Below are positions 21,179 to 34,826 of a stretch of 56,598 bases of DNA, in pieces. The notes under the pieces are model-generated. The model did not search any database. It saw only the letters and a list, made by a program, of their open reading frames with translations, and was not told the DNA's origin. The stretch covers positions 1 to 56,598 of the forward strand of contig NZ_NHSH01000086.1 in NCBI RefSeq assembly GCF_016653315.1, written 5' to 3'. Origin of the DNA: Halochromatium roseum. GTDB taxonomy: Bacteria; Pseudomonadota; Gammaproteobacteria; Chromatiales; Chromatiaceae. The number at the start of each line of letters is the position of its first letter. The stretch's first letter is position 1. A program made the translations under genes and the position numbers.

Positions 21179-21307
21179 AGGCCCTGATGACGACCAATCT
21201 GACCGGCTCGCGGCAACCAGACTCTCCCAGTCATCGGGCGGATTCCCACGTTCGAGCAGTCAGAAAAATCCTTACCCGGTCAACCTTTCGCTGAAGCGTC
21301 TCGTCGA

Positions 21308-24004
21308 TCAACAGCCTGCCACGGTCGAGGCCGGCTCCGGCTCAACCCCAACCCGGTTGCGCCCCTGCTGCTTGGCGCGGTACAGGGCTTGATCCGCACG
21401 GGCTTGCAATTGGCTCAGAGTGGCCTTGGCATGGCCATCATTGTGCGTCGCCACGCCGAGACTTAAGGTGACCACCTTGGCAAGGCTGGAGCCAGCATGG
21501 GGGATGGCTAAGGCCTCCACCGCCGCGCGCATCCGCTCGGCCAGATGGCGCGCGCCCTGGTGATCGGTTTCTGGCAACAGGGCGATGAATTCCTCGCCAC
21601 CATAGCGCGCCACCAGATCGAGCGGACGCTCGCAAGATGACTTCAGCACGCTCGCCACCTGTTTGAGACAGACGTCGCCAGCGGCATGACCATAACGGTC
21701 GTTGTATTGTTTGAAGTGATCGATATCGATCATGATCACCGATAGCGGCAAACCGACGCGTTGCGCCCGCTGCCATTCCATTTTAGCCCGCTCATTGAAA
21801 TGGCGACGATTGGGGATCTCGGTCAGACCATCCTGCCTAGAGAGCTTCTCGAGCAGATCCGTCTTGATCCTAAGCTCCTCGGTGACCAGCGTCCGTTTAA
21901 CAATCTCATTTTCCAACGCATTATTGGTCTCACGCAACACCGCTTCGGCTTCTTTGCGTTCGCTAATATCCTGTTGGATGCCAAACCAGCGACTATCGCC
22001 ATTATCAAAAAACAGTGGGCTCGATTCGATCAGCATATAGCGCACCTCACTGCCAACGATCACCCGTCCCTCCCAGCGAAACTGACTTTTTTGCTCGATC
22101 GCCTGCTGATTACAGCGTTTGAATGCCTCCAGATCATCGGCATGGATGACATCAATGGCAACCGTTTGATCAGCCAACACCGCCTCGCGGGAGAGTTGAT
22201 TCATCGCGCACCAGCCATCGCTGACATACTCGAAATCCGCGCCGCCATCGCCGCGATGCCAAAACACATAGACGCCGACCGAAACATGGTCGACGAGATC
22301 GTTGAAACGGCGCAAGCTTTCCGTCAAGGCCGCTTCGGCACGCTTGCGATCGGTGATATCGGCGAGGACACCTTCCCACACCGTGCTGCCATCGGCGAGG
22401 GCGCGGGGGAAGGATTCAGCGGTGATCCAGCGGATCTGCCCATCAATCAGTAGTCTGGTTTCGCCAAAAAAGGGCGCCTTCTCGGCAAAGGCCTTGGCAT
22501 TGAGCGCGACCCAGTCATCAAAGTCGTCGGGATGCACGCAGGCGAAGGCGCGCAACGGATCGGAAGACGCATCGGCGCGGCTGAGACCGGTCAACTCCAG
22601 GAACCGGCTGCTCATGAAGGCAAAATTGGCCATGCCACCCGCGGCCGGTTGCACCATGGTGTAAGTGCCGATCGGGATGTTTTCAGTCAAGTCGTAGGCG
22701 GTCTTCTCGAGCCGGGCCTCGGCCAGGCGGAGTGCCTCCTCGGCCGATTTTTGCGCGCTCTGATCATAGAGATAGCTGCGCATCGCGGTGACCCGACCGG
22801 CTTGATCACGCACCAGAATGGTAAAATCATATAGCCACAGAAACTGCCCCTTGCCGGTCCGCAGCCGATAGGCTGTCTCGAAACGATCCCTGCCCTGTTC
22901 AATGTTGTTTTGCAAATCAGCGAGTATCGAGGGCGAATCCTCCGGATGGATCAGGCTGCGGTAACTGAAATCCGCATCCAGCAGGTCCGCCGTCCGGTAA
23001 CCAAGGATCTGCTCGACGTTCGAGGACACATAAACCAGCGTCCATTGGCCTTTTGGTTCAGCCCGCCATTCGATCGTGAAGATGGGCCCCGCGGCAAACA
23101 GATCGCGCTCTTTTTTGAGCGTGTCCGTGGCCTTTCTGGTCTTGGCGAGCAAGAACACGATCAGCGCGACGAAGATCAGGATCGCCGACACGACGGCAAG
23201 ATAGAGCGACATCAGCGGGGCGCTCAGGACCGAGTAGCCGCTCCAGCCGTTTGCGGGGATGGCGCCCAACTGCCAACTACCGTCGGGCAGGTCGATGGTT
23301 TGGGTGACCGGCTCACGCTCGAACACCGAGGCATCACCAAAAAACACCTCACCCTCCGGCCCGCGCGCATCGCGACCTCTGAGGCTGATGCGCAGTTCGC
23401 CATCATTCGCCATGATCCCAGCGCCAGCAAGGATCGACTCCAGATCCATGACCACCGACGCAAACCCCCAAAATCGCTCCCGTCCCGATGCCGGATCAGG
23501 GACATGAATGGGAATGCGGGCAATCACGCCCTGGCCGCCCTGTACCAGCGAGAGGGGGCCGGCGAGCACGATCTTGTTGAGCGCTAGCGCGCGGCGCACG
23601 GCTGTAATCTGAGCAGGCTGCTTTCTGTAGTCCAAGCCCACCGCCGCTTCATTCCCCTGCAGCGGGTACACGAGGCGAATGACCATCTCCCTGGCAAGGC
23701 CGATATTGCGCAAATCCGGTTTTTCACGAAACGGCACCGCCATGGCGCGATTGAAATCCTCCTGCGTCAAGTCGGGATTCATCGCCACCAGTGATTTGAC
23801 GCCGGAGACGGCATAGATATTGGCGTAGATGCGCGCCTTGAGCGCCGCGGTGCGCCGTTCCAACTGCCGCTTGACCTGCTCGATCTCGCGTTGTCGATGG
23901 CCTTCGGCCTCAAACTGAAACAGCTGTGTGCCAATCAGCTCGAACAGGCTCAACAGCACCACGAACAGTACGATCGCCATGCTGGTGAGATTGATCGGTT
24001 TCAC
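21308..24004 (-). CDS. CHASE-PAS-PAS-PAS-GGDEF diguanylate cyclase
   Basis: About 898 residues from a GTG at 24004, chosen because GGAG lies 10 bases upstream and the first membrane helix (MAIVLFVVLLSLFEL) follows at once; the frame is open to 24121. A CHASE-type extracytoplasmic domain spans about 35-265, a second helix 277-300 (YLAVVSAILIFVALIVF), and three PAS domains about 320-430, 450-570 and 590-690. The GGDEF domain ends the protein. GGEEF at 802-806 is an active-site form, and RPLD at 793-796, exactly five residues before it, is an intact product-inhibition I-site. It should make c-di-GMP, opposing the HD-GYP regulator in the same island. It converges on the hybrid kinase genes. Confidence 0.92.
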   Translation of the reverse strand: MKPINLTSMAIVLFVVLLSLFELIGTQLFQFEAEGHRQREIEQVKRQLERRTAALKARIYANIYAVSGVKSLVAMNPDLTQEDFNRAMAVPFREKPDLRNIGLAREMVIRLVYPLQGNEAAVGLDYRKQPAQITAVRRALALNKIVLAGPLSLVQGGQGVIARIPIHVPDPASGRERFWGFASVVMDLESILAGAGIMANDGELRISLRGRDARGPEGEVFFGDASVFEREPVTQTIDLPDGSWQLGAIPANGWSGYSVLSAPLMSLYLAVVSAILIFVALIVFLLAKTRKATDTLKKERDLFAAGPIFTIEWRAEPKGQWTLVYVSSNVEQILGYRTADLLDADFSYRSLIHPEDSPSILADLQNNIEQGRDRFETAYRLRTGKGQFLWLYDFTILVRDQAGRVTAMRSYLYDQSAQKSAEEALRLAEARLEKTAYDLTENIPIGTYTMVQPAAGGMANFAFMSSRFLELTGLSRADASSDPLRAFACVHPDDFDDWVALNAKAFAEKAPFFGETRLLIDGQIRWITAESFPRALADGSTVWEGVLADITDRKRAEAALTESLRRFNDLVDHVSVGVYVFWHRGDGGADFEYVSDGWCAMNQLSREAVLADQTVAIDVIHADDLEAFKRCNQQAIEQKSQFRWEGRVIVGSEVRYMLIESSPLFFDNGDSRWFGIQQDISERKEAEAVLRETNNALENEIVKRTLVTEELRIKTDLLEKLSRQDGLTEIPNRRHFNERAKMEWQRAQRVGLPLSVIMIDIDHFKQYNDRYGHAAGDVCLKQVASVLKSSCERPLDLVARYGGEEFIALLPETDHQGARHLAERMRAAVEALAIPHAGSSLAKVVTLSLGVATHNDGHAKATLSQLQARADQALYRAKQQGRNRVGVEPEPASTVAGC

Positions 24005-24142
24005 AGGGTTATTGCTCCGCAGGCCCTGAGATTGCCGCGACTCATTCGTCGTGCACGGGCAATCCCAGCCTAACAGCTGGGGACTGGATAGCGACCAGGC
24101 AGGGCGGATGGATACCACCACGTTCAGTCAAACCGTCCATGT

Positions 24143-27100
24143 TCAGGGCCTGTCCGCCTGCCCATTTGCAGATGGGTCAAGCTCGGTTTGATCGGCCCGC
24201 TCGGCTCGGTCTGCCCGCTGTTGGGCACGCAACTCGCTCAGTAGGGCCAATGCCTGCTCGTAGTCGAAGTCGCCGATGTGCTGCTCTAATCGATGCAGTC
24301 GTTCACCGAAGGCCGCACTCAATAGCGGTCTCGCATCCGCAAACAGGCGATTGGCCTCGGTGTCGTCATTCGACAGCAGACAGGCTAGCCGATCAAGCTG
24401 AACAACGAGCTGCTGATATTGGTCATCAGCCACAGCCCCCGCGGCGACCGCACACGAGCCTTGTTCAGGAGACCGATCCAGGGGCACTCGATGGACAGCG
24501 GCACAGAAGGACTGCAGCGCCAATCCCAACTGCTCGATCGGCGCCCGCAACCGCTCCGGATTGAGCCCCATACGCGCGGCCTGCTCAATATCCGCGGCAT
24601 GGTAGCGAATGCGATCGGCCGCCAAGGTGGCAGCAACGCCCTTTAGCGCATGCGCTAAGGGTGTGATAGCCTCCCAATCACCCGTTTGCAAGCACTGACT
24701 CAGGCGCTCCGCATCCTGCCCGTGATCGTCAACAAAGCGATGCAACAGCCGACTGTAGTGGCGACTATCGCCACGCAGCCGGCGCAGTCCATGCTCGACA
24801 TTGAGTCCAGGCACCTCAGCCAGCATCCGTGCCACCGCACCGGCGGAGGCATCATTCACTGCAGGCGGGCGCTGGGACGCACTTGGCCATGCATTTGGCC
24901 ATGCATTTGGCCATGCATTTGGCCGCTCATGTGGCCTCATCGTTGACGCGGCGCCAGGCGAGGCGCCTAGCGGCGTCGCCGAGTGGCCTTGGGGCAACCA
25001 CTGCTGCAGGGTCGCGACCAGCACATCCGGCTCGATCGGTTTGCCGATGTGCGCATCCATACCGGCCTCTAGCGAGCGTTGCCGATCCGCCTCGAACACA
25101 TTCGCCGTCATGGCCACGATCGGCACCCGCTGACACCCGGGGAGGCGACGAATCTCCCGCGCCGCCATCAAGCCATCCATCACCGGCATCTGGATATCCA
25201 TCAGGATCAGATCAAAATTGTGCTCGCGCACCTGTGCAACCGCCTCGGCACCATCTGCGGCAATCCTGACGCGATGCCCGAGCGCCTCGATCAGCTCGCG
25301 CGTCACCTCTTGATTAATCGCATGATCCTCGACCACCAGGATGTCAGCGGAGATCGACTCGGCGGCGGGATGGGTCCGGGATGGATGGGCCCCGGATGTG
25401 CGCATCGCATCCGGCTGCGCCTTTGCATTCGCCTGGGCCTGAGCCTGGATCTGGTTCTGAGCCTCCTGCAGCGCGGATTGCAAGGTATCGCAGAGCTTGG
25501 AGGCGGTTACCGGCTTGGCTAACACCTGGGTGATCCCTGCTGAGGCCGCCAGATCCGTCGGCAGCTCATCGCCAAAGGCGGTCACCAGGATGCACCCCGG
25601 CACCTGCCGCAGTGGCAGCGCCTGGATACTCTGCGCGGTGTCGATGCCGTCCATCTCCGGCATGCGCCAATCGACCAGCACCAGATCGAACGGCTGCCCA
25701 AGGCGGTCGGCCTTGAGGACCGCGCTCAGCCCGAGCGCGCCGCTGGCCACCGCCTCCGCCCGCACCTGAAAGGTCTCGAGCAGTTGCACCAAGATCTCGC
25801 GATGCGCGGGATCATCATCGACCACCAGCAGGCGGCGCTCTTGCAGCCGCGCCAACAGAGACCCCTCTGATTGCGCTGAGGCAGCGGGCTGAAACGGGAT
25901 CTCGACGGCAAAACAACTGCCCTGCCCCGGCTCGCTGCGCACCCGGATCTGCCCGCCCATCAACTCGCACAGCCGCTTGCTGATCGCCAGCCCCAGGCCG
26001 GTGCCGCCATAGCGCCGCGTGGTGCTGGCATCGGCCTGCTCGAAGGCCTGGAACAGGCGCGAGCGCTGCTCCTCGCTCATGCCAATGCCCGTGTCGCAGA
26101 CCTCGAAGCCGAGCCGCAGCGCAGTCTGCGCGGTCTTTCCGCCCAGTCTGGGCGTTTCAGGCAGTCCGGGCTTTTCGGGCTTTTCGGGTCGTCTGGTCTG
26201 ATCGGTCTGGTCGGGTCTGGCCGTCTGTCCGGTTGGCGCGGTTGACGCAGTTGACCCGGTTGAATGAGTGCGCGCCGCCGGCTGCCCCGCATCGAGCAGG
26301 ACGCCTTGGATCGAGACCTCGCCCATCTCGGTAAACTTGGCCGCATTGCTGAGCAGATTCAGCATGATCTGCCCAAACCGGGTGCTGTCGCCGCGCACCC
26401 GCAACGGCAAGTGATCGAGATCGATGCGCAGCTCCAGGCCTTTGTTGATCAGGGTCGGCGTCACCAGGGCGCAGACATGGTCAATGATCCGTGCCGGTTC
26501 GAAGTCGTCTTCTTGGAGTTGGATCTTGTCGGCCTCGATCTTCGACAGATCCAGCACATCGTTGATGATATGTAACAGATGCTGCGCCGAGGCCGAGAGC
26601 TTCTCGAGCTGCTGCGACTGCCGAGGGGTGAGCGGATCACGACGCATGAGATGGGCATAGCCGATGATCGCGTTCATCGGCGTGCGGATCTCATGGCTCA
26701 TATTGGAGAGGAACGCCGACTTGGCGCGATTGGCGCTCTCCGCGGCGGTCTTGGCGGCCTGCAGATCGATGGTCCTTGAGGCGACCAGCTCTTCGAGATG
26801 CAGCCGGTATTCATCGAGTTCGCGCTCCCGGCGCTTGCGCTCGGTGATGTCCTGCCAGACCCCAGAGATCATCTGGCGGCCGTCATGCTCGACCAGCCGG
26901 AAGGTGAGATTGACATCCAGAAGCGAGCCGTCCTTGTGCCGCATCCGACTCTCGAAGCCACGGATCTCGCCGGCGAGGATGGCGCGGATATTGTCGGCGA
27001 TGGTCTCCGGATCATGCTCGGCCTCGAAGTCCCGGACCCTGAACCGGGCGAACTCGGCGCGACTGTAGCCCAACCCCTGGCAAGCGGCATCGTTGAATTC

Positions 27101-27529
27101 GAGGATGCGCCCGGTCTCGGGCTCGGCCAGCACGATGGCATCGGTGGTCTGCCCGAACATGGTTTCGAGCAACGACTCGCGCTCACGCAGACGCTGTTCG
27201 ACCGAGGCCTGCTGGGTGATATCGCGCACCGCCACCACATGGCGCCCAGAGGCGGCGAGCGCACCAAAGCGCGCCTCGAAACGATGCAGCCCCGCGGGCA
27301 TTGGCAGCTCGTACTGGAACGACACCCAACGCTCACCCTCGCGCGCGCGCCGAAGCGCGTCAGCAAACGCCGGGCCGATCTCCGCGGGCAGCACCGCCTG
27401 CGGCGTCTTGCCCAGGAAGACCTCTGGCGGCACGAACAACTCACCGGTCTCGGCCTGATAGAAGTCGACGATGGTGCCGTCGGCCTCGAGCACGAAGATC
27501 AGATCAGCCGGTGCCGCGTGTTCTGTCAT
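24143..27529 (-). CDS. Soluble hybrid histidine kinase (2 PAS, HisKA, ATPase, 2 REC, HPt)
   Basis: An 1128-residue protein without membrane helices. PAS domains lie near 8-105 and 120-230. HisKA has His279 in [10 protein letters not shown], followed by the ATPase to about 560. REC1 has Asp620 ([11 protein letters not shown]), REC2 Asp778 ([11 protein letters not shown]), and HPt His960 (LAHALKG). The relay set is complete. Two foreign-looking stretches stand out: a Thr/Pro/Gln/Lys-rich insert of about 45 residues inside the ATPase domain (around 26130-26265, PEKPEKP-type), and an Asn-Ala-Trp-Pro repeat before the HPt. It is divergent in sequence from the two tandem kinases and lies 138 nt upstream of the GGDEF gene on the same strand, possibly co-transcribed with it. 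The PAS domains suggest a cytoplasmic cue such as redox or a bound cofactor. Confidence 0.92.
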   Translation of the reverse strand: MTEHAAPADLIFVLEADGTIVDFYQAETGELFVPPEVFLGKTPQAVLPAEIGPAFADALRRAREGERWVSFQYELPMPAGLHRFEARFGALAASGRHVVAVRDITQQASVEQRLRERESLLETMFGQTTDAIVLAEPETGRILEFNDAACQGLGYSRAEFARFRVRDFEAEHDPETIADNIRAILAGEIRGFESRMRHKDGSLLDVNLTFRLVEHDGRQMISGVWQDITERKRRERELDEYRLHLEELVASRTIDLQAAKTAAESANRAKSAFLSNMSHEIRTPMNAIIGYAHLMRRDPLTPRQSQQLEKLSASAQHLLHIINDVLDLSKIEADKIQLQEDDFEPARIIDHVCALVTPTLINKGLELRIDLDHLPLRVRGDSTRFGQIMLNLLSNAAKFTEMGEVSIQGVLLDAGQPAARTHSTGSTASTAPTGQTARPDQTDQTRRPEKPEKPGLPETPRLGGKTAQTALRLGFEVCDTGIGMSEEQRSRLFQAFEQADASTTRRYGGTGLGLAISKRLCELMGGQIRVRSEPGQGSCFAVEIPFQPAASAQSEGSLLARLQERRLLVVDDDPAHREILVQLLETFQVRAEAVASGALGLSAVLKADRLGQPFDLVLVDWRMPEMDGIDTAQSIQALPLRQVPGCILVTAFGDELPTDLAASAGITQVLAKPVTASKLCDTLQSALQEAQNQIQAQAQANAKAQPDAMRTSGAHPSRTHPAAESISADILVVEDHAINQEVTRELIEALGHRVRIAADGAEAVAQVREHNFDLILMDIQMPVMDGLMAAREIRRLPGCQRVPIVAMTANVFEADRQRSLEAGMDAHIGKPIEPDVLVATLQQWLPQGHSATPLGASPGAASTMRPHERPNAWPNAWPNAWPSASQRPPAVNDASAGAVARMLAEVPGLNVEHGLRRLRGDSRHYSRLLHRFVDDHGQDAERLSQCLQTGDWEAITPLAHALKGVAATLAADRIRYHAADIEQAARMGLNPERLRAPIEQLGLALQSFCAAVHRVPLDRSPEQGSCAVAAGAVADDQYQQLVVQLDRLACLLSNDDTEANRLFADARPLLSAAFGERLHRLEQHIGDFDYEQALALLSELRAQQRADRAERADQTELDPSANGQADRP
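24883..24930 (-). repeat. 12-bp tandem repeat in the REC2-HPt linker
   Basis: Three perfect TTGGCCATGCAT units and one imperfect unit (plus-strand notation). They encode an Asn-Ala-Trp-Pro repeat in the minus-strand hybrid kinase, at the same inter-domain position at which the two tandem kinases carry their repeats. Confidence 0.85.
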
Positions 27530-27646
27530 TGTTGTTGTTTTCCTGCCGGATCATTCAGCGGCCTGTATCAATGGCCAGGATCAACGCCACGGAGTGACCT
27601 GAAAGCACATCGGCGCTTGGTTATTAGCGTCCGCTGGTTTGCCAAA

Positions 27647-27916
27647 TCATATACCCTTTGCTTTGAGTGGAAAACGCTCGGGATGCTCAATGATCTCTTC
27701 CGTTAAATCAACATCGAGGTCCGGCCAGTAAAAATGACCTTGAGCAAGCTCTTCGACATTGAGGATCAGCTTCACGGCTCGATCCTTAAACCATGGAAAA
27801 TGGTCGTACGACAAAAAAAGCTCTTTGTCATGCGCAAGCAGCCAGAGACCATGGCCAGAAATATTCGTGACCTCAACCGCTGAAGTGTTGGCGCCATGCG
27901 CTAATGAGCTCACCAT
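27647..27916 (-). CDS. DUF2442 family protein
   Basis: An 89-residue protein. The central SGHGLWLLAHDKELFLSY and DHFPWFKDRAV segments, followed by a Trp-Pro-Asp-Leu-Asp-Val-Asp-Leu stretch near the end, are the DUF2442 pattern. Members bind DNA poorly characterised so far and are often paired with DUF4160 genes. The ATG at 27916 has GAGG six bases upstream, better than the TTG at 27928. It overlaps the preceding DUF4160 gene by 44 nt. The overlapping two-gene layout resembles a TA module, but the function is not established. Confidence 0.8.
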   Translation of the reverse strand: MVSSLAHGANTSAVEVTNISGHGLWLLAHDKELFLSYDHFPWFKDRAVKLILNVEELAQGHFYWPDLDVDLTEEIIEHPERFPLKAKGI

Positions 27917-28112
27917 GATGAACCTCAATCAATGACTCGATGTGTTTCAGCTGCTTTCTGGAATAGCGATGATTCTTCGCCAACTCTATTTCTGGCTCTA
28001 ACCAGAACTTTGCCTCACCCTCACCAGATATCACCTGGACATGCATGCGTTCCTCCTCCCTTGAGAAGAAGAAAAACCGATAGCCATCCTCTCTGAAGGC
28101 GGTCGGACTCAT
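27873..28112 (-). CDS. DUF4160 family protein
   Basis: A 79-residue protein. It opens with MSPTAFREDGYRFFFFSREE and contains MHVQVISGEGEAKFWLEP and HRYSRKQLKHIESLIEVH, the DUF4160 consensus from end to end, so it is full length. It is the first gene of a two-gene unit with DUF2442, the usual order. The pair is suspected to act as a toxin-antitoxin-like module because of its mobility and overlap; no catalytic residue can be named. Confidence 0.82.
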   Translation of the reverse strand: MSPTAFREDGYRFFFFSREEERMHVQVISGEGEAKFWLEPEIELAKNHRYSRKQLKHIESLIEVHHGELISAWRQHFSG

Positions 28113-28163
28113 CTTCTATCGCACTGCCCGGGATGATTGGTGATTCGTTTCTTGAGCTGCTGT

Positions 28164-31172
<3,009 letters not shown>

Positions 31173-31288
31173 TGCTTGAAAAACCCGTTGTACGCGCGGG
31201 TGCAGGCAAACAGCACCCGATCTGAATCAGTTGGGGGAGAGACTACCAGACTCGCCTCACTCTGGCGCTCGATGCACGAGACTCATGG

Positions 31289-31360
31289 CTCATGGCCTGG
31301 CTCATGGCTTGGCTCATGGCTTGGCTCATGGCCTGGCTCATGGCCTGGCTCATGGTCTGG
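31289..31360. repeat. 12-bp tandem repeat (CTCATGGCCTGG), six units, upstream of ileS
   Basis: Six contiguous units with only C/T variation at two positions, plus partial units on both flanks (31283-31372). It lies between the end of the AbiEii-like gene and the ileS start, so it is the likely 5' leader region of ileS. No gene is supported in this 206-bp gap. Confidence 0.9.
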
Positions 31361-31378
31361 CTCATGGCTCACTGAGCC

Positions 31379-32233
31379 TTATGGCGCCTCGGGAAAGAGC
31401 TTGCCAACTTTGCTGGCAAAGAACCGCTCGCTCCAGAGACTCAGGCTAGCCTGATCCGGCGCGCTGATAAAAGGGGCCACATCACGCGCCGCTTGGGGCC
31501 AGTCGATCTCGGCAATGCGCGCCATCAAGGCCGCTTTCAGCCATTGCCGATCGACGCGCGGAGGCTGCTGCGCCCAAGGGCCGACTTGGGCCAAGGCCGC
31601 CTCCAGATGCGGCAGATTCGGGGCAACTCGGCCCGCGACATACCAGGCAAAATCAAACCAATCCCGGCCCTTCACATACGGCCGGCACAGCAATGCGTGC
31701 AGCTTGAGCGCGAAGTTGCTCGGTAAATCCTGAGCGCAGAGCTCGAAGTCCAGCGGGAAATCCAGGTACTGAAAGTCGAAGCCCGATCCTGCCGGTGGTC
31801 GGGTATCCAGCTCCAACTTGACCCGCAGCTTCTTGCCGGAGCCTCCCCGGTAAAACGAGAGATCCAGTTGGCGGCCGAGGAAATCGTCCTTGATCATGGC
31901 CTCCCGCACGGCTCGCGTCATCCTGCTTCGGTCGCGCAGCTCACAGCGGATGCCGAAATCGGCCAGCACATCGGCCATGGTGGCGAGATAGGGCTCCCAG
32001 CGAAAGTCAGGGGCAGGCGTTCGCGAGATGAAAGCCAGATCTTCCGAAAAGCGCCTGAGGCCGTGCAGGATGCGCAAGGCCGTGCCTCCCTGAAAGGCCG
32101 CCTGCTCGAAGAAGCCTGCCCGCCAGAGTCCGTAGAGCGCAACCTCTTGCAGGATCTCCCGCAACGCTTGCTGCTCACGGTGCGCATCCGTCGCGGCATG
32201 GGACTGCAAGCGCTCACGCAGTAGGTCGATCAC
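31379..32233 (-). CDS. AbiEii-type nucleotidyltransferase toxin
   Basis: A 284-residue protein from the GTG at 32233, which shares the bases GTGA with the stop of the upstream antitoxin gene. The nucleotidyltransferase signature is present: FQGGTALRILHGL with Gly49-Gly50, followed by RFSEDLAF with Asp65 (the expected S-x-D(L/F) acidic motif). The later K-x-R-D-W-F-D block (KGRDWFDFAWY, near 199) is typical of AbiEii/AbiGii. AbiE toxins act as nucleotidyltransferases, reported to modify tRNA, and cause growth arrest, sometimes aborting phage infection. The longer open frame to 32413 is an Arg/Ser-rich shadow. Confidence 0.87.
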   Translation of the reverse strand: MIDLLRERLQSHAATDAHREQQALREILQEVALYGLWRAGFFEQAAFQGGTALRILHGLRRFSEDLAFISRTPAPDFRWEPYLATMADVLADFGIRCELRDRSRMTRAVREAMIKDDFLGRQLDLSFYRGGSGKKLRVKLELDTRPPAGSGFDFQYLDFPLDFELCAQDLPSNFALKLHALLCRPYVKGRDWFDFAWYVAGRVAPNLPHLEAALAQVGPWAQQPPRVDRQWLKAALMARIAEIDWPQAARDVAPFISAPDQASLSLWSERFFASKVGKLFPEAP

Positions 32234-32961
32234 TGACAACCGCCCTGGCTGAGCACCCGTCCATCTTCTGCTTCCCCTGACAGTCGATAGCGGCTGAGGC
32301 CATCGATGACCTGCTGCATCCGCCGATGCCGATAGACGCGGCGCAGTGCTTGCAGCCGCTCGACTTCTAATGCGGCCAATGGCTCCAGATCGATCCGCGC
32401 CCCGCCGAGCCATGCGCGCGCGCTACTCCAGTCCCAGCGATGCAGGCAGAAGAGATCAAGCAGCGCCCGCAGCGGTTGAGCAACCAGGGCGGCTTGGTCT
32501 TGAAGCACGACCCGGCCCACAGCCTCCAGCATGAACCCCTTGATCAACGGCAATGGAGCGAATTGGAACAGGCCGGCTTCATCGATCTGGTACTGACGAC
32601 TGCGCCGATCTGGAGTAACCGCTTGGACCAGCGTCACCGCCTCCGGAATCCAGCCATGAAAGGCCAGTGCCGACTCGAAAGAGACATAGGCACCAGGCAC
32701 CAAGCCTTGCACCAACACAAACGAATGCGCACCGCTACCAGGATAGGCACCGCCGCCAGGATACGAGCTGCCGTTAGCAACCCGACTCGCGAGACGATAG
32801 CGGCCACGCCGCAGGCGCAGCAATTCACCCCGGTGCAAAGCACGATTAACCAGATTGTAGCGACGTTGCGCGCTGCCCCCGAGCAGGCGCGCAAGCTGTG
32901 CCTCGGAGAGCGTTCGCTGTTGCAAGCCGGCGCTCAGGATGGTTTTGGTCAGCGTCTCCAT
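32230..32961 (-). CDS. AbiEi-type antitoxin/regulator
   Basis: A 243-residue protein. The N-terminal winged helix spans about 15-60 (LSEAQLARLLGGSAQRRYNLVNRAL, RGRYRLA). A body with FVLVQGLVPGAYVSFESALAFHGWIPE follows, the characteristic AbiEi block. It ends in an overlap with the toxin gene (GTGA). AbiEi proteins repress their operon and counteract AbiEii in what is classed as type IV TA. A short Gly/Ser/Tyr/Pro repeat (SYPGGGAYPGSGAHS) between wing and body looks like a local insertion. Confidence 0.82.
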   Translation of the reverse strand: METLTKTILSAGLQQRTLSEAQLARLLGGSAQRRYNLVNRALHRGELLRLRRGRYRLASRVANGSSYPGGGAYPGSGAHSFVLVQGLVPGAYVSFESALAFHGWIPEAVTLVQAVTPDRRSRQYQIDEAGLFQFAPLPLIKGFMLEAVGRVVLQDQAALVAQPLRALLDLFCLHRWDWSSARAWLGGARIDLEPLAALEVERLQALRRVYRHRRMQQVIDGLSRYRLSGEAEDGRVLSQGGCQ

Positions 32962-33042
32962 TCATGCAAGATACTTTCATTTTATGAAAGGATCAAACAT
33001 GACTTGGACAACCTCACAGCCCACCTCCGCCATCAACGATCT

Positions 33043-34632
33043 TCAGCGGATACGCCGCCAGTCGGCCTGGATCAGATTGCGCGCGGCGCTGCTGAAGACG
33101 AGGCCGACTTCAAAGAGACCCTTCCCTGGTGCATCCTGATACTTCTGGCTGTAACCGCGCGCCTGGATCTGCGCCAGGGCTGGGTTGATGGCAGGCGCTG
33201 CTTCCTGATCGTCTTTGCCGCGCGCATCACGCACCAACTTGATCTCGATGACGTAGATGTACCCGGCAAGCTTGAGGGTCAGATCGACCTGACCTTGATT
33301 GGTCAGATCCTCCGGGATGATCCCGGCATCCAGGCTGGCGAAGAAGGCATAGAGCACGCTGGCATAGTAGCCCTCGGCTTCGGGCAGATCGTTGCCGGTG
33401 AAGTTGCGCCAGGGGATGCTGGCGAACAGGCGTTTGATGGTGGCGACGAGGGCCGGCAGGTCGGCCTGCGCCAAGGCCTCGATGAGCCCCCGCTTATAGC
33501 TCAGGCGCGTGTCGCTGATGCCCGCATAGGCATCGATGAATTGGTTGTTCAGCGCGCGCCGCACCTCGCTGTTCGGGATGCGCAACCGAAAGGTCAGCTC
33601 ACCCCACTGCTGCGTGGTCGAAGCCACGGTCAAATACCCCGCCTGAAACAGCAGCGTCACGGGATTGATCCGCTCGACGTCGAAGGAATCCAGGATCTCT
33701 TCGCCCACCTCAAGCTGTTCCAGATCCGGCAGGAAGTAGCGTCGCTGCTGAAACAGCTTGATCAAGAAGCTCGGGCTGCCGGTCTCGAACCAGTAGTTGC
33801 GGTAGCTGTGGCCATCGCTGATGAACAGCAGGATGTCATAGGGGTTATAGACCGGCTCACCGAGAAAACCGTAGCCGTTGTACCAGCGACGCAGCTCGTC
33901 CCAATCGACACCGGCAAGATGCTCAGCGAAGGTGGTCTCGAGATCCTGCTGGGTGTAGCCGCAGATGGTCGCAAAGGGGGCGCTGAGCGTGATGTCGCGC
34001 AGTTGGTTGAGCCCCGAGAATAGGCTCACGCGGCTGAATTTGCTGACTCCGGTCAGAAACACGAAGCGCAGATGGGCATCCTGCGCCTTGAGCACCGAGT
34101 AGAGGTTCTTCAGCCCATCGCGCAGCTCGGCGGCGCGCTCCGGATGCTCGATGTTGTCAAGGATCGGCTTGTCGTATTCGTCGATCAGCACCACCGCGCG
34201 TTGGCCGCTTTGGACATGGGCCTGGCGGATCAGGTCAGCGAAGCAGCCCGGGATGTCAGTATCCTGCCCGTCGCCATCGATCCCGAGTCGCAGGGCATTG
34301 TCCTTGAGCAGTTTCCGGATGCGCCGATCCAGCTCGGCACGGTTCTGGAGCACACCGGCGGCAAAGTCGAGCAGGATCACCGGATGGCGCTGATGCCAAT
34401 CCCATTGGTCATGGATATGCAGGCCGCGAAACAACGCCTCGTTGCCCTCGAACAGCTCCTTCAGCGTATCGACGAACAGGCTCTTGCCGAAGCGGCGCGG
34501 GCGCGAGAGAAAATAGGCCTTGCCTTGTTGCGCCAGCGCCTGGGCCGCGGCGGTTTTGTCGACGTAGCAATAGTCACCCTCGCGGATCTCGCGGAAGGTC
34601 TGGATGCTGATGGGGAGTGGTTGTCTGGACAT
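33043..34632 (-). CDS. AAA-ATPase-like / PD-(D/E)XK nuclease family protein
   Basis: A 529-residue two-part protein. The N-terminal AAA-like half (about 1-300) has the divergent P-loop SRPRRFGKSLF near 43-53 and Walker B VVLIDEYDKPI. It contains FLTGVSKFSRVSLFSGLNQL-type sequence seen throughout this family (PF09820-like). The C-terminal half ends with a PD-(D/E)XK nuclease-like domain (PF08011-like): GYYASVLYAFFASL, then QGQVDLTLKLAGYIYVIEIKL, where the Asp and the Glu-x-Lys form the nuclease core. The ATG at 34632 (MSRQPLPISIQTF) is the family start. These proteins occur in many copies in some bacteria, and their role is unknown. It is divergently transcribed from oxyR with 194 bp between them. 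Confidence 0.85.
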   Translation of the reverse strand: MSRQPLPISIQTFREIREGDYCYVDKTAAAQALAQQGKAYFLSRPRRFGKSLFVDTLKELFEGNEALFRGLHIHDQWDWHQRHPVILLDFAAGVLQNRAELDRRIRKLLKDNALRLGIDGDGQDTDIPGCFADLIRQAHVQSGQRAVVLIDEYDKPILDNIEHPERAAELRDGLKNLYSVLKAQDAHLRFVFLTGVSKFSRVSLFSGLNQLRDITLSAPFATICGYTQQDLETTFAEHLAGVDWDELRRWYNGYGFLGEPVYNPYDILLFISDGHSYRNYWFETGSPSFLIKLFQQRRYFLPDLEQLEVGEEILDSFDVERINPVTLLFQAGYLTVASTTQQWGELTFRLRIPNSEVRRALNNQFIDAYAGISDTRLSYKRGLIEALAQADLPALVATIKRLFASIPWRNFTGNDLPEAEGYYASVLYAFFASLDAGIIPEDLTNQGQVDLTLKLAGYIYVIEIKLVRDARGKDDQEAAPAINPALAQIQARGYSQKYQDAPGKGLFEVGLVFSSAARNLIQADWRRIR

Positions 34633-34826
34633 AAGGCTAAAGTCGCAAGTCAGCAGTGGTCGAGTGCTGCAAATCCCTTCATTATCCCGCAGGGCGATCA
34701 ACTGATTGCATCGCAGCCGGCGTCCCCGAGGCAGCCGAGCAAGCTCATCGCATCAGGGATGCCGGGCTTCCACCGCCACAGGGTATCCTTGTCGCCTGCA
34801 GTCCAAGGCACCGCACTGTCCCGATT

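Noticed and set aside
21179-21307. Shared terminator between the converging kinase and GGDEF genes
   Set aside because: The 129-bp gap has no convincing hairpin with a T tract in either direction.
31289-31360. Array of short repeats as a possible CRISPR
   Set aside because: The 12-bp units are contiguous with no spacers, and no cas gene is nearby; the same reasoning applies to the other 12-bp arrays.
32440-34023. A 527-codon plus-strand frame across the AbiEi and AAA/nuclease genes
   Set aside because: It opposes two recognisable minus-strand proteins and has no known motif, so it is a shadow frame.
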